Shown here piece after piece: positions 28,508 to 38,384 of a stretch of DNA of 64,000 nucleotides. The notes under the pieces were generated by a model. It was not told the origin of the DNA and ran no database searches. It was given only the letters and a program-made list of their open reading frames with translations. The stretch is from Betaproteobacteria bacterium (GTDB taxonomy: Bacteria; Pseudomonadota; Gammaproteobacteria; Burkholderiales; Rhodocyclaceae). How positions within the stretch are numbered: the first letter of the stretch is position 1; each line of letters starts with the position of its first letter. Location of the stretch: the NCBI GenBank assembly GCA_016705475.1, contig JADIYD010000006.1, forward strand, positions 124,001 through 188,000, in the 5' to 3' direction. The position numbers and the translations under genes are program-made.

Positions 28508-29418
28508 CCCTGACCGAAATGCGCTACATCGTGGCCTTGGCCCGTGAGCGGCATTTCGGCAAGGCAGCGGATGCCTGCCATGTCAGCCAGCCGACGCTGT
28601 CGGTGGCCTTGAAAAAAGTAGAAGGCCAGATCGGCGCACCGCTTTTTGAGCGCGGCACCAACGATATCCGCATCACCCCGCTCGGCGAGCGCATCGTCGC
28701 CCAGGCCCGGCGCGTGCTGGAAGAATCGGTCAAACTCGAAGAAATTGCCGAGGCAAGTGGCGATCCGCTGACCGGCCAGCTGCGCGTCGGCATCATCTAC
28801 ACCATCGCACCCTATCTGCTGCCGCAAATGATCCCGGCCCTCAACCGCGAGGCGCCGAAAATGCCGCTCTTCCTCAAGGAAGATTTCACGGCCAACCTGA
28901 TTCCGGCGCTGAAAGCTGGCGAACTCGACGTCATCGTCATCGCACTGCCCTTCGCCGAACCCGGTCTGGTTGCCCAGCCGGTCTACGACGAGCCGTTCCG
29001 TGTTGTCGTTCCGGCCAGCCATCCCTGGGCTTCCCGTTCGGCTGTAAACGGCGATGAACTCGACGGCCAGAACCTGCTTCTGCTCGGTCAGGGCAACTGC
29101 TTTCGCGATCAGGTCCTCGAATCCTGCCCCCGCCTCAGCGCGCCGGATGCGCTCGAACACTCGCTCGAAGGTAGTTCGCTCGAAACCATCCGCTACATGG
29201 TTGCCAGCGGCGCCGGAGTTGCGGTCATGCCCAGCACAGCCGCCGATCCGCTGATGACCAAGGAACCCATGGTCAAAGTGCTGCCCTTTGCCGGCGTTCA
29301 GCCCAAACGCACCGTCGGCCTCGTCTGGCGCATCACTTTCCCCCGCCCGCAAGCGATCGACGCGGTCCGCGCCGCGTTGCTCTCCTGCCAGCTACCGGGA
29401 GCCTTGGCAGTCCGCTGA
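28504..29418 (+). CDS. oxyR: LysR-family regulator, OxyR-type
   Basis: 304 residues, ATG at 28504 overlapping the rsuA stop. N-terminal winged helix (MRYIVALARERHFGKAADACHVSQPTLS). The effector domain has GNCFRDQVLESC: two cysteines nine residues apart, as in the redox pair C199/C208 of E. coli OxyR. SLETIRYMVASGAGVAVMP follows. These cysteines would sense peroxide by forming a disulfide. No catalase or Ahp gene is adjacent, so targets are elsewhere. Confidence 0.88.
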   Translation: MTLTEMRYIVALARERHFGKAADACHVSQPTLSVALKKVEGQIGAPLFERGTNDIRITPLGERIVAQARRVLEESVKLEEIAEASGDPLTGQLRVGIIYTIAPYLLPQMIPALNREAPKMPLFLKEDFTANLIPALKAGELDVIVIALPFAEPGLVAQPVYDEPFRVVVPASHPWASRSAVNGDELDGQNLLLLGQGNCFRDQVLESCPRLSAPDALEHSLEGSSLETIRYMVASGAGVAVMPSTAADPLMTKEPMVKVLPFAGVQPKRTVGLVWRITFPRPQAIDAVRAALLSCQLPGALAVR

Positions 29419-29434
29419 GGTTTCACGTGAAACT
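29419..29434. promoter_or_regulatory. parS-like ParB site 3
   Basis: Inner GTTTCACGTGAAAC, perfect palindrome, one base after the oxyR stop; intergenic. Confidence 0.8.
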
Positions 29435-29467
29435 GCAGGTTCGACAGCGCTCATTTCGTTGTGCGAA

Positions 29468-29499
29468 AAAAAGCCCTCAGCGTTTCCGGAGGGCTTTTT
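29468..29499. terminator. Bidirectional terminator between oxyR and topB
   Basis: AAAAAGCCCTC, a 10-base loop and GAGGGCTTTTT: an 11-bp stem with T-runs on both strands, placed between two converging genes. Confidence 0.85.
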
Positions 29500-29519
29500 G
29501 CTGACTGGCTGCCAGTTAA

Positions 29520-32046
29520 TCAGGTTGCTGCCTCGGCTTTCTTCTTGGCCGGTGCCTTGGGCTTGGCCACTTTTTTCTCGAACTCGAAGCCGACCTTGCC
29601 GTCCTTGGCGACCAGATAGGCCGAGAACTTGCGGCGGGTGCGGTTGGAGACGAACTCCTTGAGCAAGTCGGTCTTGCCTTCAGACAGCAATTTCTTCATC
29701 TGGCCGATGTCCATCGGCTGTTGAAGAATGATCTTGCCGGAGCGAAAATCGCAGGTCTTGTCCGGCCCGACTGATTTCTCGCAGACGTAGGAATTGCCGT
29801 GCTCGAAGACGTTGCTGGCACATTTCGGGCATTTGCCGATGCTTTCCTGGGCCGAGAAGTCGACCGGTTCTGCATCGGCGGCGTCGGCCTTGTCTTGGCC
29901 GAAGTCGAATTCCGGCATCTTGTCGTCATTGAGCTTGATGGCGGCAGCGAAGCTGCGGCCCATCTTGTTGCGGAAACCCGTTAGCGGACCGATCATGCCT
30001 TCATTGATCAAGGTGTCGATTTCAGCAGGTTCGAACTGTCGGCCGGCGACGATTTTCCACAGCGAGTAGTCGCAGCCACCGCACTGGAATTTCTTGTAGG
30101 TTTCGCGAATTTCACCGCCGCAACGCGGGCATTTCGCGGTCAACACGCCAAAATCGCCAGGAATCGTATCGGCTTCGTAGTGCTTCGCACGTTCGACCAT
30201 GTGGCGGGTCATTTCGGCGATTTCGCGCATGAATTCTTCGCGCGTGAATTCGCCTTTTTCGATGCGGCCGAGCTTCCATTCCCAGTCGCCGGTCAGTTCC
30301 GGCTGGGTCAGTTCATTGACGCCGAGGCCGTTGAGCAGCGTCATCAGCGAGAAGGCCTTGGCCGTCGGAATCAGTTCGCGGCCTTCGCGGTGCATGTATT
30401 GCTCGCCGAGCAGGTTTTCGATGATCTGGGCGCGCGTTGCTGGTGTGCCGAGTCCACGGCCGGCCATGGCGGCCTTGAGTTCCTCGTCATCGACCATCTT
30501 GCCGGCGCCTTCCATGGCGGAGAGCAGGGTGGCTTCAGAGTAGCGTGGCGGCGGCTTTGTGGCGTTGGCCTTGACGGTGACTTCGTCGGTTTTGACCTTT
30601 TCCTTGGCGTCGACCGCAACAAGGTTGCCGTCATCGCCATCCTGCGCTTCCTTGCCATGTACGGCCAGCCAGCCCGGATTGACCAGCACCTTGCCCTCGG
30701 TCTTGAAGGGGTGGCCCTCGACACGGGTGATGCGCGTGGTCACCATGTATTCGGCGGCCGGGAAGAAGACGGACAGGAAGCGCTTGACGACGAAGTCGTA
30801 CAGCTTCTGTTCAAGTTCATTGAGGCTTTTCGGGGCCTGCGGCGTCGGAATGATGGCGAAGTGATCGCTGATCTTGGCGTTGTTGAAGATGCGCTTGTTG
30901 GGCAGCACCCAGTTGCGGGCCAGAATCTGATGGGCAAACGGCGAATAGCGGGCGAGCAGCACCTCGTCGTGACCTTTGCCGGCACCCTGTCCGGTCAGTA
31001 CGGTCAGGGTTTCCTTGACGGTCGGCAGATAGTCTTCCGGCAGGCAGCGCGAATCGGTACGCGGGTAGGTCAGAACCTTGTGCTTTTCGTACAGTGCCTG
31101 GGCCAGCGACAGCGTGGTCTTGGCCGAGAAACCGAACCGGCTGTTGGCTTCGCGCTGCAGGGTCGTCAGGTCGAAGAGTCCCGGCGACAGGCGGGTTTCC
31201 GGTTTGGCTTCTTCGGTCACATCGCCCGGCTTGCCGAGGGTTGCGGCCCGAATGGCATCGGCCTTGTTCTGTTCCCAAAGGCGGTCGGCGCGAGCATGTT
31301 CGTCGTCGTTCTTGCCCTTTGAAACCTTCGTCGAACCACTTGCCTTTGTAGCTGCCGGCCTTGGCAGTAAATTCAGCTTCGACTTCCCAGTAGTCCCGTG
31401 GCTTGAATTCGCGGATGCGTTTTTCGCGCTCGACGACGATGGCCAGCGTCGGGGTTTGTACGCGACCGACGGTGGTCAGGTGGAAGCCGCCGGTCTTCGA
31501 ATTGAAGGCGGTCATCGCCCGCGTGCCGTTGATGCCGACCAGCCAGTCGGATTCCGAGCGGCAGACGGCAGCATCGCCGAGGCCCTGCATTTCGGTGCCG
31601 TTGCGCAGGCGGGAGAAACCGTCGCGGATGGCGCCTTGTGTCATCGACTGCAGCCACAGGCGCTGCACAGGCTTGCCCGACTTGGTGTGCTGGGCGATGT
31701 AATTGAAGATCAATTCGCCTTCGCGCCCCGCGTCACAGGCATTGATCAGGGCGCTGACATCCTTGCGCTTGATGAGCTTGGCCAGCACCTTGAGACGGGG
31801 CTCGGTTTTCTCGATCGGCTTCAGCGCAAAGTGCGGCGGGATAACCGGCAGGTGAGCAAACGACCATTTGCCGCGCTTGACCTCGAATTCTTCGGGGCAG
31901 GCCAGTTCAAGCAGGTGACCGACGGCCGACGAAATGACGTGGGTGTCACTTTCGAAATAGTCGTCGTGCTTGGTGAAGCCCCCCAGCGCCTTGGCGATGT
32001 CGGCAGCGACGGAAGGTTTCTCGGCAATTATTAGTTTTTTGGTCAT
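29520..32046 (-). CDS. topB: DNA topoisomerase III, one-base frameshift
   Basis: Two minus-strand frames together make one topoisomerase. Start ATG at 32046 (MTKKLIIAEKPSVAADIAKAL). TOPRIM domain with INACDAGREGELIF, then WLQSMTQGAIRDGF. About codon 243 the frame breaks at an AAAGGG run (31315-31320): one surplus G turns FKGKNDDEHARAD out of frame, and the protein continues to 29520. The second part has the catalytic VLTYPRTDSRCLPEDY and RGLGTPATRAQIIE, then two C-terminal zinc modules (CPRCGGEI...CGGC and CPKCASNVF...C). Without the extra base it would be 841 residues, normal length. Type IA decatenating enzyme. Either a sequencing error or a recent pseudogene. Confidence 0.88.
30587..30619 (-). 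repeat. USS-like dispersed repeat, copy 9
   Basis: Minus strand TTGCGGTCGACGCC, then GGAAAAGG and CAAAACC; inside topB. A weaker copy. Confidence 0.45.
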
Positions 32047-32122
32047 GTTGGGGCCTGTGGAGTCCGGGGCATGATAAGTGCCCGGTGCGCGGCTTGGCAA
32101 GCCGTCTATATATGGGGTGAGG

Positions 32123-33199
32123 CTAGGCGAGCCGCTGGTAGCGGTTGCCGGGCAAGGGGGCAATTTGGCCCGAGAGTTCGAGCATCAGGAGTTCCGGCAG
32201 CAATTGGTCGGCGCTTTGTCCGGTCGTTTCGACGAGGTCGTCAAGGCTGCGCGGATCATGGCCGAGAGCGGCGAGCAGGGGGTTTTCATCAACGCTCGTA
32301 GCTGTTTCCACCGGGGTTTCCGGATCAGCAAAGTTACCGAGCTCTTCCAGAACATCGTTTGCGGTTTCGACCAGCTTGGCGCCCTGCTTGATCAGTTTGT
32401 GACAGCCGCGAGCGACGGGCGAATGAATGGAGCCGGGGATGGCGAAAACCTCTCGCCCCTGCTCGCCAGCGAGGCGCGCAGTGATCAACGAACCGCTTTC
32501 GGGCGCTGCCTCGACGACGAGCACGCCACGCGAAAGGCCGGAAATGATCCGGTTGCGTCGCGGGAAGTTGGCGGCAATCGCCGGGGTGCCAAGTGGAAAT
32601 TCCGAAACCACCGCACCGTGTTCGACAATGGCCAGCGCAAGCTCCTTGTTGCGGGCAGGGTAGATGCGGTCGGCACCGGTGCCGATGACGGCAATGGTGT
32701 CACCCCCCGCCGATAGCGCACCCCGGTGAGCGGCAGCGTCGATGCCGAGAGCCAGGCCGCTGATGATGCATAGCCCCTTGCCGGCTAGTGCCCGGGCAAA
32801 GTTTTCGGCTGTCTGAATTCCCGATGGCGTCGCGTTGCGGCTGCCGACCATCGCCAGGCCGCGCTGCCGGAGCAGGGAAGGATTGCCGCGAACGTAGAGC
32901 AGGGTTGGTGGATCGGCGATTTCGAGCAGGGCTTTGGGGTACGCCTCATCTGCGAGGCTCAGGATATGCTGCCCGGGCTGACTGGCCCATTCAATGCTGC
33001 GGTCGACGGCTTCGGAAGCATCAAAATCGAAGAGGAGGTCGGCGCGGTCGCCGATTACGCTGCGCGCCGCAAGCCTCCCGGCAGCGAAAACGGCTTCGGG
33101 TAAACCGAAAGCGGCGAGTAGCTTTCTTTGCGACTCGCCGCCAATGCCGGGGATAAGCGTTAGCCGTAACCAGCCGGCCAGGCCTTCGGAGTTGATCAC
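32123..33199 (-). CDS. dprA: DNA processing protein DprA
   Basis: 358 residues, GTG at 33199 overlapping the stop of the LysM gene. N-terminal SAM-like region (LAGWLRLTLIPGIGG). Rossmann core with GLAMVGSRNATPSG, IISGLALGIDAAAHRGAL, AVIGTGADRIYPARN and FPRRNRIISGLS. C-terminal winged helix (DPRSLDDLVETTGQSADQLLPELLMLELSGQI). DprA binds incoming single-stranded DNA and loads RecA during natural transformation. Its presence is relevant to the uptake-sequence-like repeats in the window. Confidence 0.97.
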   Translation of the reverse strand: MINSEGLAGWLRLTLIPGIGGESQRKLLAAFGLPEAVFAAGRLAARSVIGDRADLLFDFDASEAVDRSIEWASQPGQHILSLADEAYPKALLEIADPPTLLYVRGNPSLLRQRGLAMVGSRNATPSGIQTAENFARALAGKGLCIISGLALGIDAAAHRGALSAGGDTIAVIGTGADRIYPARNKELALAIVEHGAVVSEFPLGTPAIAANFPRRNRIISGLSRGVLVVEAAPESGSLITARLAGEQGREVFAIPGSIHSPVARGCHKLIKQGAKLVETANDVLEELGNFADPETPVETATSVDENPLLAALGHDPRSLDDLVETTGQSADQLLPELLMLELSGQIAPLPGNRYQRLA

Positions 33200-34227
33200 G
33201 GGTTTCTTGCAGAGTCCCCGATGATGACCGATTTCGACGACTCGACGACGAGTGCGTAGGCTACGCCGTCAAATACACGGAAGACGAAAGCCAGGCCATA
33301 ACGCTCTTCAGGAACCGGTGTCTCGCTTCGAATGCCGTTATCGTCGATGTTGACCGAGACGCGCTTGCGGAACAAGGCAACGACGTGGCCGACCTCCAGC
33401 CCGTCATTTTTGCCCTGAGTCAGCGAGACAACGGACGTCGCACCACCCTCCTGGACGCCACCGTAGATCGACATCACCCTGGCGGCGACTTCCCGCTCCG
33501 GGCGGCGTGGTGAGTAAGTGATGATTTCCGGTGGTGGTGCGGGGATGAGTTCATCGCCACGGGCCATTTCTTCCTTGGCCAGGGTGACGCGCAGGGTGGC
33601 CGGTTCGCCCGGCTTGATCAGCCGCGCATTGCCGAGGAAAAAGGCTTCGTAGGCGAGAATTACACCGGTTTCCGGATTCTTGAGCGCCTTGCCCTTGCGG
33701 AAGACGTGCCATTTCTCGGTTTTGCCGTCGGGAATGCCGCTAGCGTAGAAGGTATCACCGCCGCCAAGCAGCATCCGGTCTTCTTGAGCTGCCGTAATTT
33801 TTACGGCCCCGTTCCGGTCGCCTGCTTCAACAATCAATGGCTGGGAAATGAAAGGCTCGATGACGTTGGGCGGAATGCTGGGAATGACTTGTTGAGCCGC
33901 CGAGCTATAAACCGTCGGCTGCACCTTGCCGTCTTTTCCGGTGACCCGTTTGGCCATTCTGAGGCGCGGCGAACCACTCGAGGTATCCAGCAGGATGATG
34001 TCGCCCGGATAGATCAAATGCGGATTCTTGATCTCTTCCTTGTTCATCCGCCAGATTTCCGGCCAGCGCCAGGGCTGCTTGAGGAATTTGCCCGAAATGC
34101 CCCACAGGGTGTCGCCCTTGACGACGATGTGACGGTCAGGCGGGTTGTCGACGAGTGCCAGCGGCTCGGCGGCCGATGCGCAGGCGGCCGTCACGGCCAG
34201 GATGAGCGCGGATATAATGCGAACCAT
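33196..34227 (-). CDS. LysM-domain secreted protein
   Basis: 343 residues. Signal peptide MVRIISALILAVTAACASA. A single LysM near residues 32-80 (HIVVKGDTLWGISGKFLKQPWRWPEIWRMN...NPHLIYPGDIILL), so it should bind peptidoglycan in the periplasm. The remaining 260 residues have no motif I recognise; they are conserved in the betaproteobacterial dprA-linked LysM family. Translationally coupled with dprA (GTGA overlap). Divergent from def. Confidence 0.85.
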   Translation of the reverse strand: MVRIISALILAVTAACASAAEPLALVDNPPDRHIVVKGDTLWGISGKFLKQPWRWPEIWRMNKEEIKNPHLIYPGDIILLDTSSGSPRLRMAKRVTGKDGKVQPTVYSSAAQQVIPSIPPNVIEPFISQPLIVEAGDRNGAVKITAAQEDRMLLGGGDTFYASGIPDGKTEKWHVFRKGKALKNPETGVILAYEAFFLGNARLIKPGEPATLRVTLAKEEMARGDELIPAPPPEIITYSPRRPEREVAARVMSIYGGVQEGGATSVVSLTQGKNDGLEVGHVVALFRKRVSVNIDDNGIRSETPVPEERYGLAFVFRVFDGVAYALVVESSKSVIIGDSARNP

Positions 34228-34373
34228 AGTCGTAACCTCACGTGCCGGCGGAACGCAATTTTATTGTCGCAGTCTTAGTAAAGTAGCGATCAACTTGCGT
34301 TCCATATCTCGGGAATTGCTTTAGATTCTGCACGTAATAACCTAATCGAGCAAGCTTTTATTCCTAATTCCAT

Positions 34374-34877
34374 ATGGCCCTACTACCCATTTTGCGTTTC
34401 CCTGATCAGCGTCTGAAAAAGGTCGCGTCACTCGTGACCCGGATCGATGAGAGCACCCGAAAACTGGTCGCCGACATGGCTGAAACCATGTACGAGGCAC
34501 CGGGGATCGGCTTGGCTGCGACTCAGGTCGATGTTCACCAGCGTATCGTTGTGATTGACGTATCCGAAGACAAGAGTGAACTGCAGGTTTTCATCAACCC
34601 GACGCTCGGAAAATGTGAAGGCTCGCAGACAGGCGAAGAGGGTTGCCTGTCGGTGCCGGGCATCTACGACAAGGTTGAGCGGGCCGAAAGGGTGTCGGTC
34701 AGTTATCTTGACCTTGATGGCAAGCAACAGGTGCTGGAGGCCGAGGGGCTGCTGGCTGTTTGCATCCAGCACGAGATCGATCACCTCAACGGCACTGTTT
34801 TCGTCGACCACCTCTCCCAATTGAAGCAGCTTCGCATCAAGAACAAGATGGCCAAACAGGCGCGCGTCACGGCATGA
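34374..34877 (+). CDS. def: Peptide deformylase
   Basis: 167 residues. All three metalloenzyme motifs are present: GIGLAATQ (45-52), EGCLSVP (89-95) and QHEIDHLNG (132-140), giving the Cys/His/His iron ligands and the catalytic Glu. Removes the formyl group from nascent proteins. The stop overlaps the fmt start (ATGA), the classical def-fmt operon; rsmB follows further on. Confidence 0.98.
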   Translation: MALLPILRFPDQRLKKVASLVTRIDESTRKLVADMAETMYEAPGIGLAATQVDVHQRIVVIDVSEDKSELQVFINPTLGKCEGSQTGEEGCLSVPGIYDKVERAERVSVSYLDLDGKQQVLEAEGLLAVCIQHEIDHLNGTVFVDHLSQLKQLRIKNKMAKQARVTA

Positions 34878-35797
34878 AGCTAATTTTTGCCGGGACACCG
34901 GAGTTTGCCGCGCAGGCCTTGCGGGCAATCGTCGCTGCGGGTCATGACGTGGCGATGGTGCTGACGCAACCGGATCGTCCCGCCGGTCGTGGCATGAGCT
35001 TGCAGCCCTCGGCCGTCAAGAAAGTGGCGCTGGAGAACGGCATCGAGGTCTTCCAGCCGCTGACGCTGAGGGACGCAGAGGCGCAGGCGAAAGTTGCCGC
35101 CGTCGGCGCCGAGGTCATGGTGGTCGCGGCTTACGGTTTGATCCTGCCGCAAGTGGTGCTCGACATGCCGCGCTTCGGCTGCATCAACATCCACGGTTCG
35201 CTGCTGCCGCGTTGGCGGGGTGCGGCACCGATCCAGCGCGCCTTGCTGGCGGGCGATGTGGAGACGGGTGTTTGCATCATGCAGATGGAGGCCGGTCTGG
35301 ACACCGGGCCGGTGCTGCTGCGCGGCGCCTTCCCCATCAACGCCAGCGATACAACGGCGACACTGCATGACCGTCTGGCCGAACTCGGCGCCAGGCTGAT
35401 CGTTGAGGCGCTCGGCAAGCTGCCTTTGCCGGCGGAACCGCAGCCAGCTGATGGTGTGACTTACGCGCACAAGATCGAGAAGGCCGAGGCCTTGATCGAT
35501 TGGTCGAAGAGCGCGGCGGCGCTGGATCGCCATATCCGCGCCTTCAATCCGTTTCCCGGTGCGCAGGCCTTGTTTGGTGGTCAGACGGTGAAATTGTGGC
35601 AGGCGACGCCGGTCGCTGGCGATGGCGAAATTGGCACCATTTTGGCCGTTGACCGCAGCAGTGTTGTGATTGCCTGCGGTGAGGGGGCTTTGGCGGTTAG
35701 CGAGTTGCAGAAAGCCGGCGGCAAGCGTTTGCCGGTACAGCAATTCCTGGCGGGCCATCCGCTGAAAGTGGGCGATCGCTTCGCTATGCCGGCCTGA
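34874..35797 (+). CDS. fmt: Methionyl-tRNA formyltransferase
   Basis: 307 residues, ATG at 34874. MKLIFAGTPEFAAQALRAI, QPDRPAGRGM, and the formyl-THF signature HGSLLPRWRGAAPIQRA near residue 108. C-terminal OB-like domain (KSAAALDRHIRAFNPFPGA). Formylates initiator Met-tRNA. A copy of the USS-like repeat lies near its 3' end. Confidence 0.98.
   Translation: MKLIFAGTPEFAAQALRAIVAAGHDVAMVLTQPDRPAGRGMSLQPSAVKKVALENGIEVFQPLTLRDAEAQAKVAAVGAEVMVVAAYGLILPQVVLDMPRFGCINIHGSLLPRWRGAAPIQRALLAGDVETGVCIMQMEAGLDTGPVLLRGAFPINASDTTATLHDRLAELGARLIVEALGKLPLPAEPQPADGVTYAHKIEKAEALIDWSKSAAALDRHIRAFNPFPGAQALFGGQTVKLWQATPVAGDGEIGTILAVDRSSVVIACGEGALAVSELQKAGGKRLPVQQFLAGHPLKVGDRFAMPA
35626..35658 (-). repeat. USS-like dispersed repeat, copy 10
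   Basis: Minus strand CTGCGGTCAACGGCC, AAAAT, GGTGCC, AATTT; inside fmt. Confidence 0.6.
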
Positions 35798-35812
35798 TTG
35801 GCTGGTATTTGA

Positions 35813-36193
35813 TCAGTCGCCGAGGTGGCCGCGTGCCACCGCTTGTTTTTCCAGGCGCTTGGGGGAAAAGACGGTGATTACCTCGTCGAACAGCGCATGC
35901 GCCTGCTCGCTATTGTCGCCGCTGAAATTGCAGACGTAGATGTCGAGCGTGACGCTGGCGATCTCTGGCCAGGTATGCACAGCGAGGTGCGATTCGGCGA
36001 GGACCACTGTGCCCGTCACGCCGGCCGGCTGGCCGCCGGCGTCCTGAAAGGCATGGAACAGCCGGCCGACCACGGTCAGGCCGTGACGCTGGCAGGCATC
36101 GACACAGAATGTTTCCAGCCCTGGGGCGTCGAGCAAGAAGCCGGGCGCGCAACGGCAGTCGTGGAGGTCAGCGATGAGGTGCAGGCCGTTCAT
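35813..36193 (-). CDS. speD: S-adenosylmethionine decarboxylase proenzyme
   Basis: 126 residues. Contains VVLAESHLAVHTWPE, where the Ser of ESH is the self-cleavage site that gives the pyruvoyl cofactor, and FDEVITVFSPKRLEK near the end. This is the short bacterial (class 1B) type. Makes decarboxylated SAM for spermidine synthesis. No speE is adjacent. Confidence 0.94.
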   Translation of the reverse strand: MNGLHLIADLHDCRCAPGFLLDAPGLETFCVDACQRHGLTVVGRLFHAFQDAGGQPAGVTGTVVLAESHLAVHTWPEIASVTLDIYVCNFSGDNSEQAHALFDEVITVFSPKRLEKQAVARGHLGD

Positions 36194-36202
36194 GGGACGA
36201 TT

Positions 36203-37090
36203 TTAGGGCGTTTCACGTGGAACCCGCTGGCCGAAAATGATTTCGAGCAAGCCGCCCAACCGGTAACCGCCTTCGACAATCCGACGGTCGGCAATGGCCC
36301 GGCTTCGGCGGCGGAAATCGTCGGAGATGATAGGCAGGAGGCTGCCATTGGCATCCGGGTAGGCCTCGGCAAGCAGGTCATGACTTTCATCACGCCAAAG
36401 TGCCACGTTTCCCTGAGCAGGCGCCGGGTGTGTTTCAAGCAAGCGGGCGGCATTCTGTGCCAGCCGCTTGCCGCGCAACCACGGCGGGCCGGGCAGGTCG
36501 TCCCAATAAACATGCAGGTTGCTGAAAGGTAGCCGTTTGTTGAACGGATTTTCGATTTCGACCCGGTTGCCACCTTCGTCGCCGTGCCGTCCGACGTGCA
36601 GCGGCTGGTGGATGTCGGCAACGAGGTGGGCCAACCAGGGCAGGGCATATGAAATTTCGGCCTTTTTCCCGGTTGACCGCAGAAGCCGGCTCAGGCGCTC
36701 GATTTGGGCGTCCAGTTCGCCGGATTTCGTTTTGCCGGCGGCGTCGAGGTCTACGTAGTGCCAGCGTTTGTGACGGGCGGTGTCGGACAATCCGGAGAGT
36801 TTCGGTGTGGCAAGCTCCCTGTCTTCGTCGTAAAAGCGCGGGTCGTTGCGTATGTCGTCGGGCCAGGTCGACGCTTCGGCGAAAATATCGACGCCACTGG
36901 CCGAGCGGGATTTTTCGATCCAGCGTTCGTAGTCGGGATGGCGGGACAGTGCTTCGGTGATGGCTGACTGCGCTGCAGGCGACAGTTGCTGCCAGGCAAT
37001 GACGGCGGTCAGCCGATGGCCGGCCGCATTCCAGGCACTGGCAGGCGTGTGCACGGCAAAGAAAAAGAGGGCGAGGAGGATTTGCCGCAT
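36203..37090 (-). CDS. S1/P1 family nuclease, secreted
   Basis: 295 residues, ATG at 37090. The signal peptide ends at ASA and the mature protein begins WNAAGH: the N-terminal Trp is a zinc ligand in this family. Other ligands lie in HYVDLDAAGK-like and HLVADIHQPLHVGRHGDEGGN segments. Zinc-dependent, cuts single-stranded DNA and RNA with 3' nucleotidase activity, probably for periplasmic nucleotide scavenging. Divergent from rsmB. A parS-like site lies over its last codons. Confidence 0.9.
   Translation of the reverse strand: MRQILLALFFFAVHTPASAWNAAGHRLTAVIAWQQLSPAAQSAITEALSRHPDYERWIEKSRSASGVDIFAEASTWPDDIRNDPRFYDEDRELATPKLSGLSDTARHKRWHYVDLDAAGKTKSGELDAQIERLSRLLRSTGKKAEISYALPWLAHLVADIHQPLHVGRHGDEGGNRVEIENPFNKRLPFSNLHVYWDDLPGPPWLRGKRLAQNAARLLETHPAPAQGNVALWRDESHDLLAEAYPDANGSLLPIISDDFRRRSRAIADRRIVEGGYRLGGLLEIIFGQRVPRETP
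36209..36224. promoter_or_regulatory. parS-like ParB site 4
   Basis: GTTTCACGTGGAAC (complement GTTCCACGTGAAAC), within the last codons of the S1/P1 nuclease gene. Confidence 0.75.
36651..36682 (-). repeat. USS-like dispersed repeat, copy 11
   Basis: Minus strand CTGCGGTCAACCGGG, five A, GGCCG, AAATTT; inside the S1/P1 nuclease gene. One of the best copies. Confidence 0.7.
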
Positions 37091-37124
37091 TCGGCCATTA
37101 TGCCGCGTGCGATAATGGCCGCCT

Positions 37125-38384
37125 ATGTCCAGTTTGCCGCTCAATTCACTCGCTTACGCCCTGTTGCAGGCGTCCCGCATCGATACCGCCGTTCTCGGCG
37201 GGCAGAGTCTGGCCGACGGCCTGCTTGGCCGCGTCGAGCCGGAAGCCCGCCCCGCGGTGCAGGATCTCGTTTATGGCAGCCTGCGCGCTTACGGTCGCGG
37301 CGATTTCTTCTTGTCCAAACTGTTGCAAAAGCCGCTGGCCAGCGACGAAGTGCGCGCCCTGTTGCTGGTTGCCCTCTATCGTCTGGAAACCCGGCCGGAT
37401 TCTGCGCATACCGTCGTCGATCAGGCTGTTTCGGCGGCTGCTGAGGTAGCAGGCGGGAATTTCAAGGCGCTGGTCAATGGGGTGTTGCGTAATTTCCTGC
37501 GCCAGCAGGCGGCGCTGACTGCTGAATTTGCTGCCGATCCGGTTGCGTCGGCCATGCACCCCGATTGGTGGCTGGCCCAGTTGCAAGCTGCCTTTCCGCT
37601 GGACTGGCCGGCTATTGTCGCCGCAGGGAATTCGCCGCCGCCGATGGGTCTGCGCGTCAATACCCGTCGAATCTCGCGTGACGATTACATCATGAAGCTT
37701 GCGGCCGAAGGTATTCCCGCCAAACCGGTCGGCGAATGCGGGCTGGCGCTCGACAAGCCGGTGCCGGTCGATGCGCTGCCGGGTTTCGCCGACGGCCTTG
37801 TTTCGGTGCAGGATCCGGGTGCCCAGATGGCTGCCACCTTGCTCGATCCGGCGCCGGGTAGCCGCGTTCTGGATGCCTGCGCTGCACCGGGCGGCAAGAC
37901 GGCACACCTGCTCGAACGTTGTGATCTCGATCTTCTTGCGCTTGATCTCAAACCCGCCCGTTGCCGGCGTATCGCGGATGGTCTCGCGCGCCTCGGTCTG
38001 AAAGCCAGCATCGAAGCCGCCGACTGCGTCAAACTGACGAGCTGGTGGGACGGTCGGCCCTTCGACGCAGTGCTTGCTGATGTTCCATGCACGGCGAGTG
38101 GCGTGGTGCGCCGCAACCCGGATGCCAAGTGGTTGCGCCGCGAGGCCGACATAGCCAGTTTTGCTGCCGCTCAGGCGCGTATTGTCGATGCCTTGTGGCA
38201 GGTCCTGCGGCCGGGCGGTAAACTGCTCTATGTAACCTGCTCTGTTTTTCCGGCCGAAAATGGCGAACAGATGACCCGCTTTCTGGCCCGTCAGCCGCAG
38301 GCTTACCGTTGTCACGAAGAACAGCTATTACCGACCGCTGAACACGATGGCTTTTTCTACTGCCTGCTCGAAAAGCGTGCTTGA
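37125..38384 (+). CDS. rsmB: 16S rRNA (cytosine(967)-C(5))-methyltransferase
   Basis: 419 residues. NusB-like N-terminal RNA-binding domain (residues 1-140) and a Rossmann methyltransferase domain: VLDACAAPGGKTAHLLE (SAM site), DVPCTASGVVRRNPD (motif IV Cys) and LYVTCSVFPAENGEQM (catalytic motif VI Cys). Modifies C967 of 16S rRNA. Overlaps the downstream DUF4390 gene. Confidence 0.96.
   Translation: MSSLPLNSLAYALLQASRIDTAVLGGQSLADGLLGRVEPEARPAVQDLVYGSLRAYGRGDFFLSKLLQKPLASDEVRALLLVALYRLETRPDSAHTVVDQAVSAAAEVAGGNFKALVNGVLRNFLRQQAALTAEFAADPVASAMHPDWWLAQLQAAFPLDWPAIVAAGNSPPPMGLRVNTRRISRDDYIMKLAAEGIPAKPVGECGLALDKPVPVDALPGFADGLVSVQDPGAQMAATLLDPAPGSRVLDACAAPGGKTAHLLERCDLDLLALDLKPARCRRIADGLARLGLKASIEAADCVKLTSWWDGRPFDAVLADVPCTASGVVRRNPDAKWLRREADIASFAAAQARIVDALWQVLRPGGKLLYVTCSVFPAENGEQMTRFLARQPQAYRCHEEQLLPTAEHDGFFYCLLEKRA

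Noticed and set aside
31311..31325. Programmed ribosomal frameshift in topB
   Set aside because: The shift needed is +1 with no known slippery context, and the family is not known for frameshifting; a one-base indel explains it.
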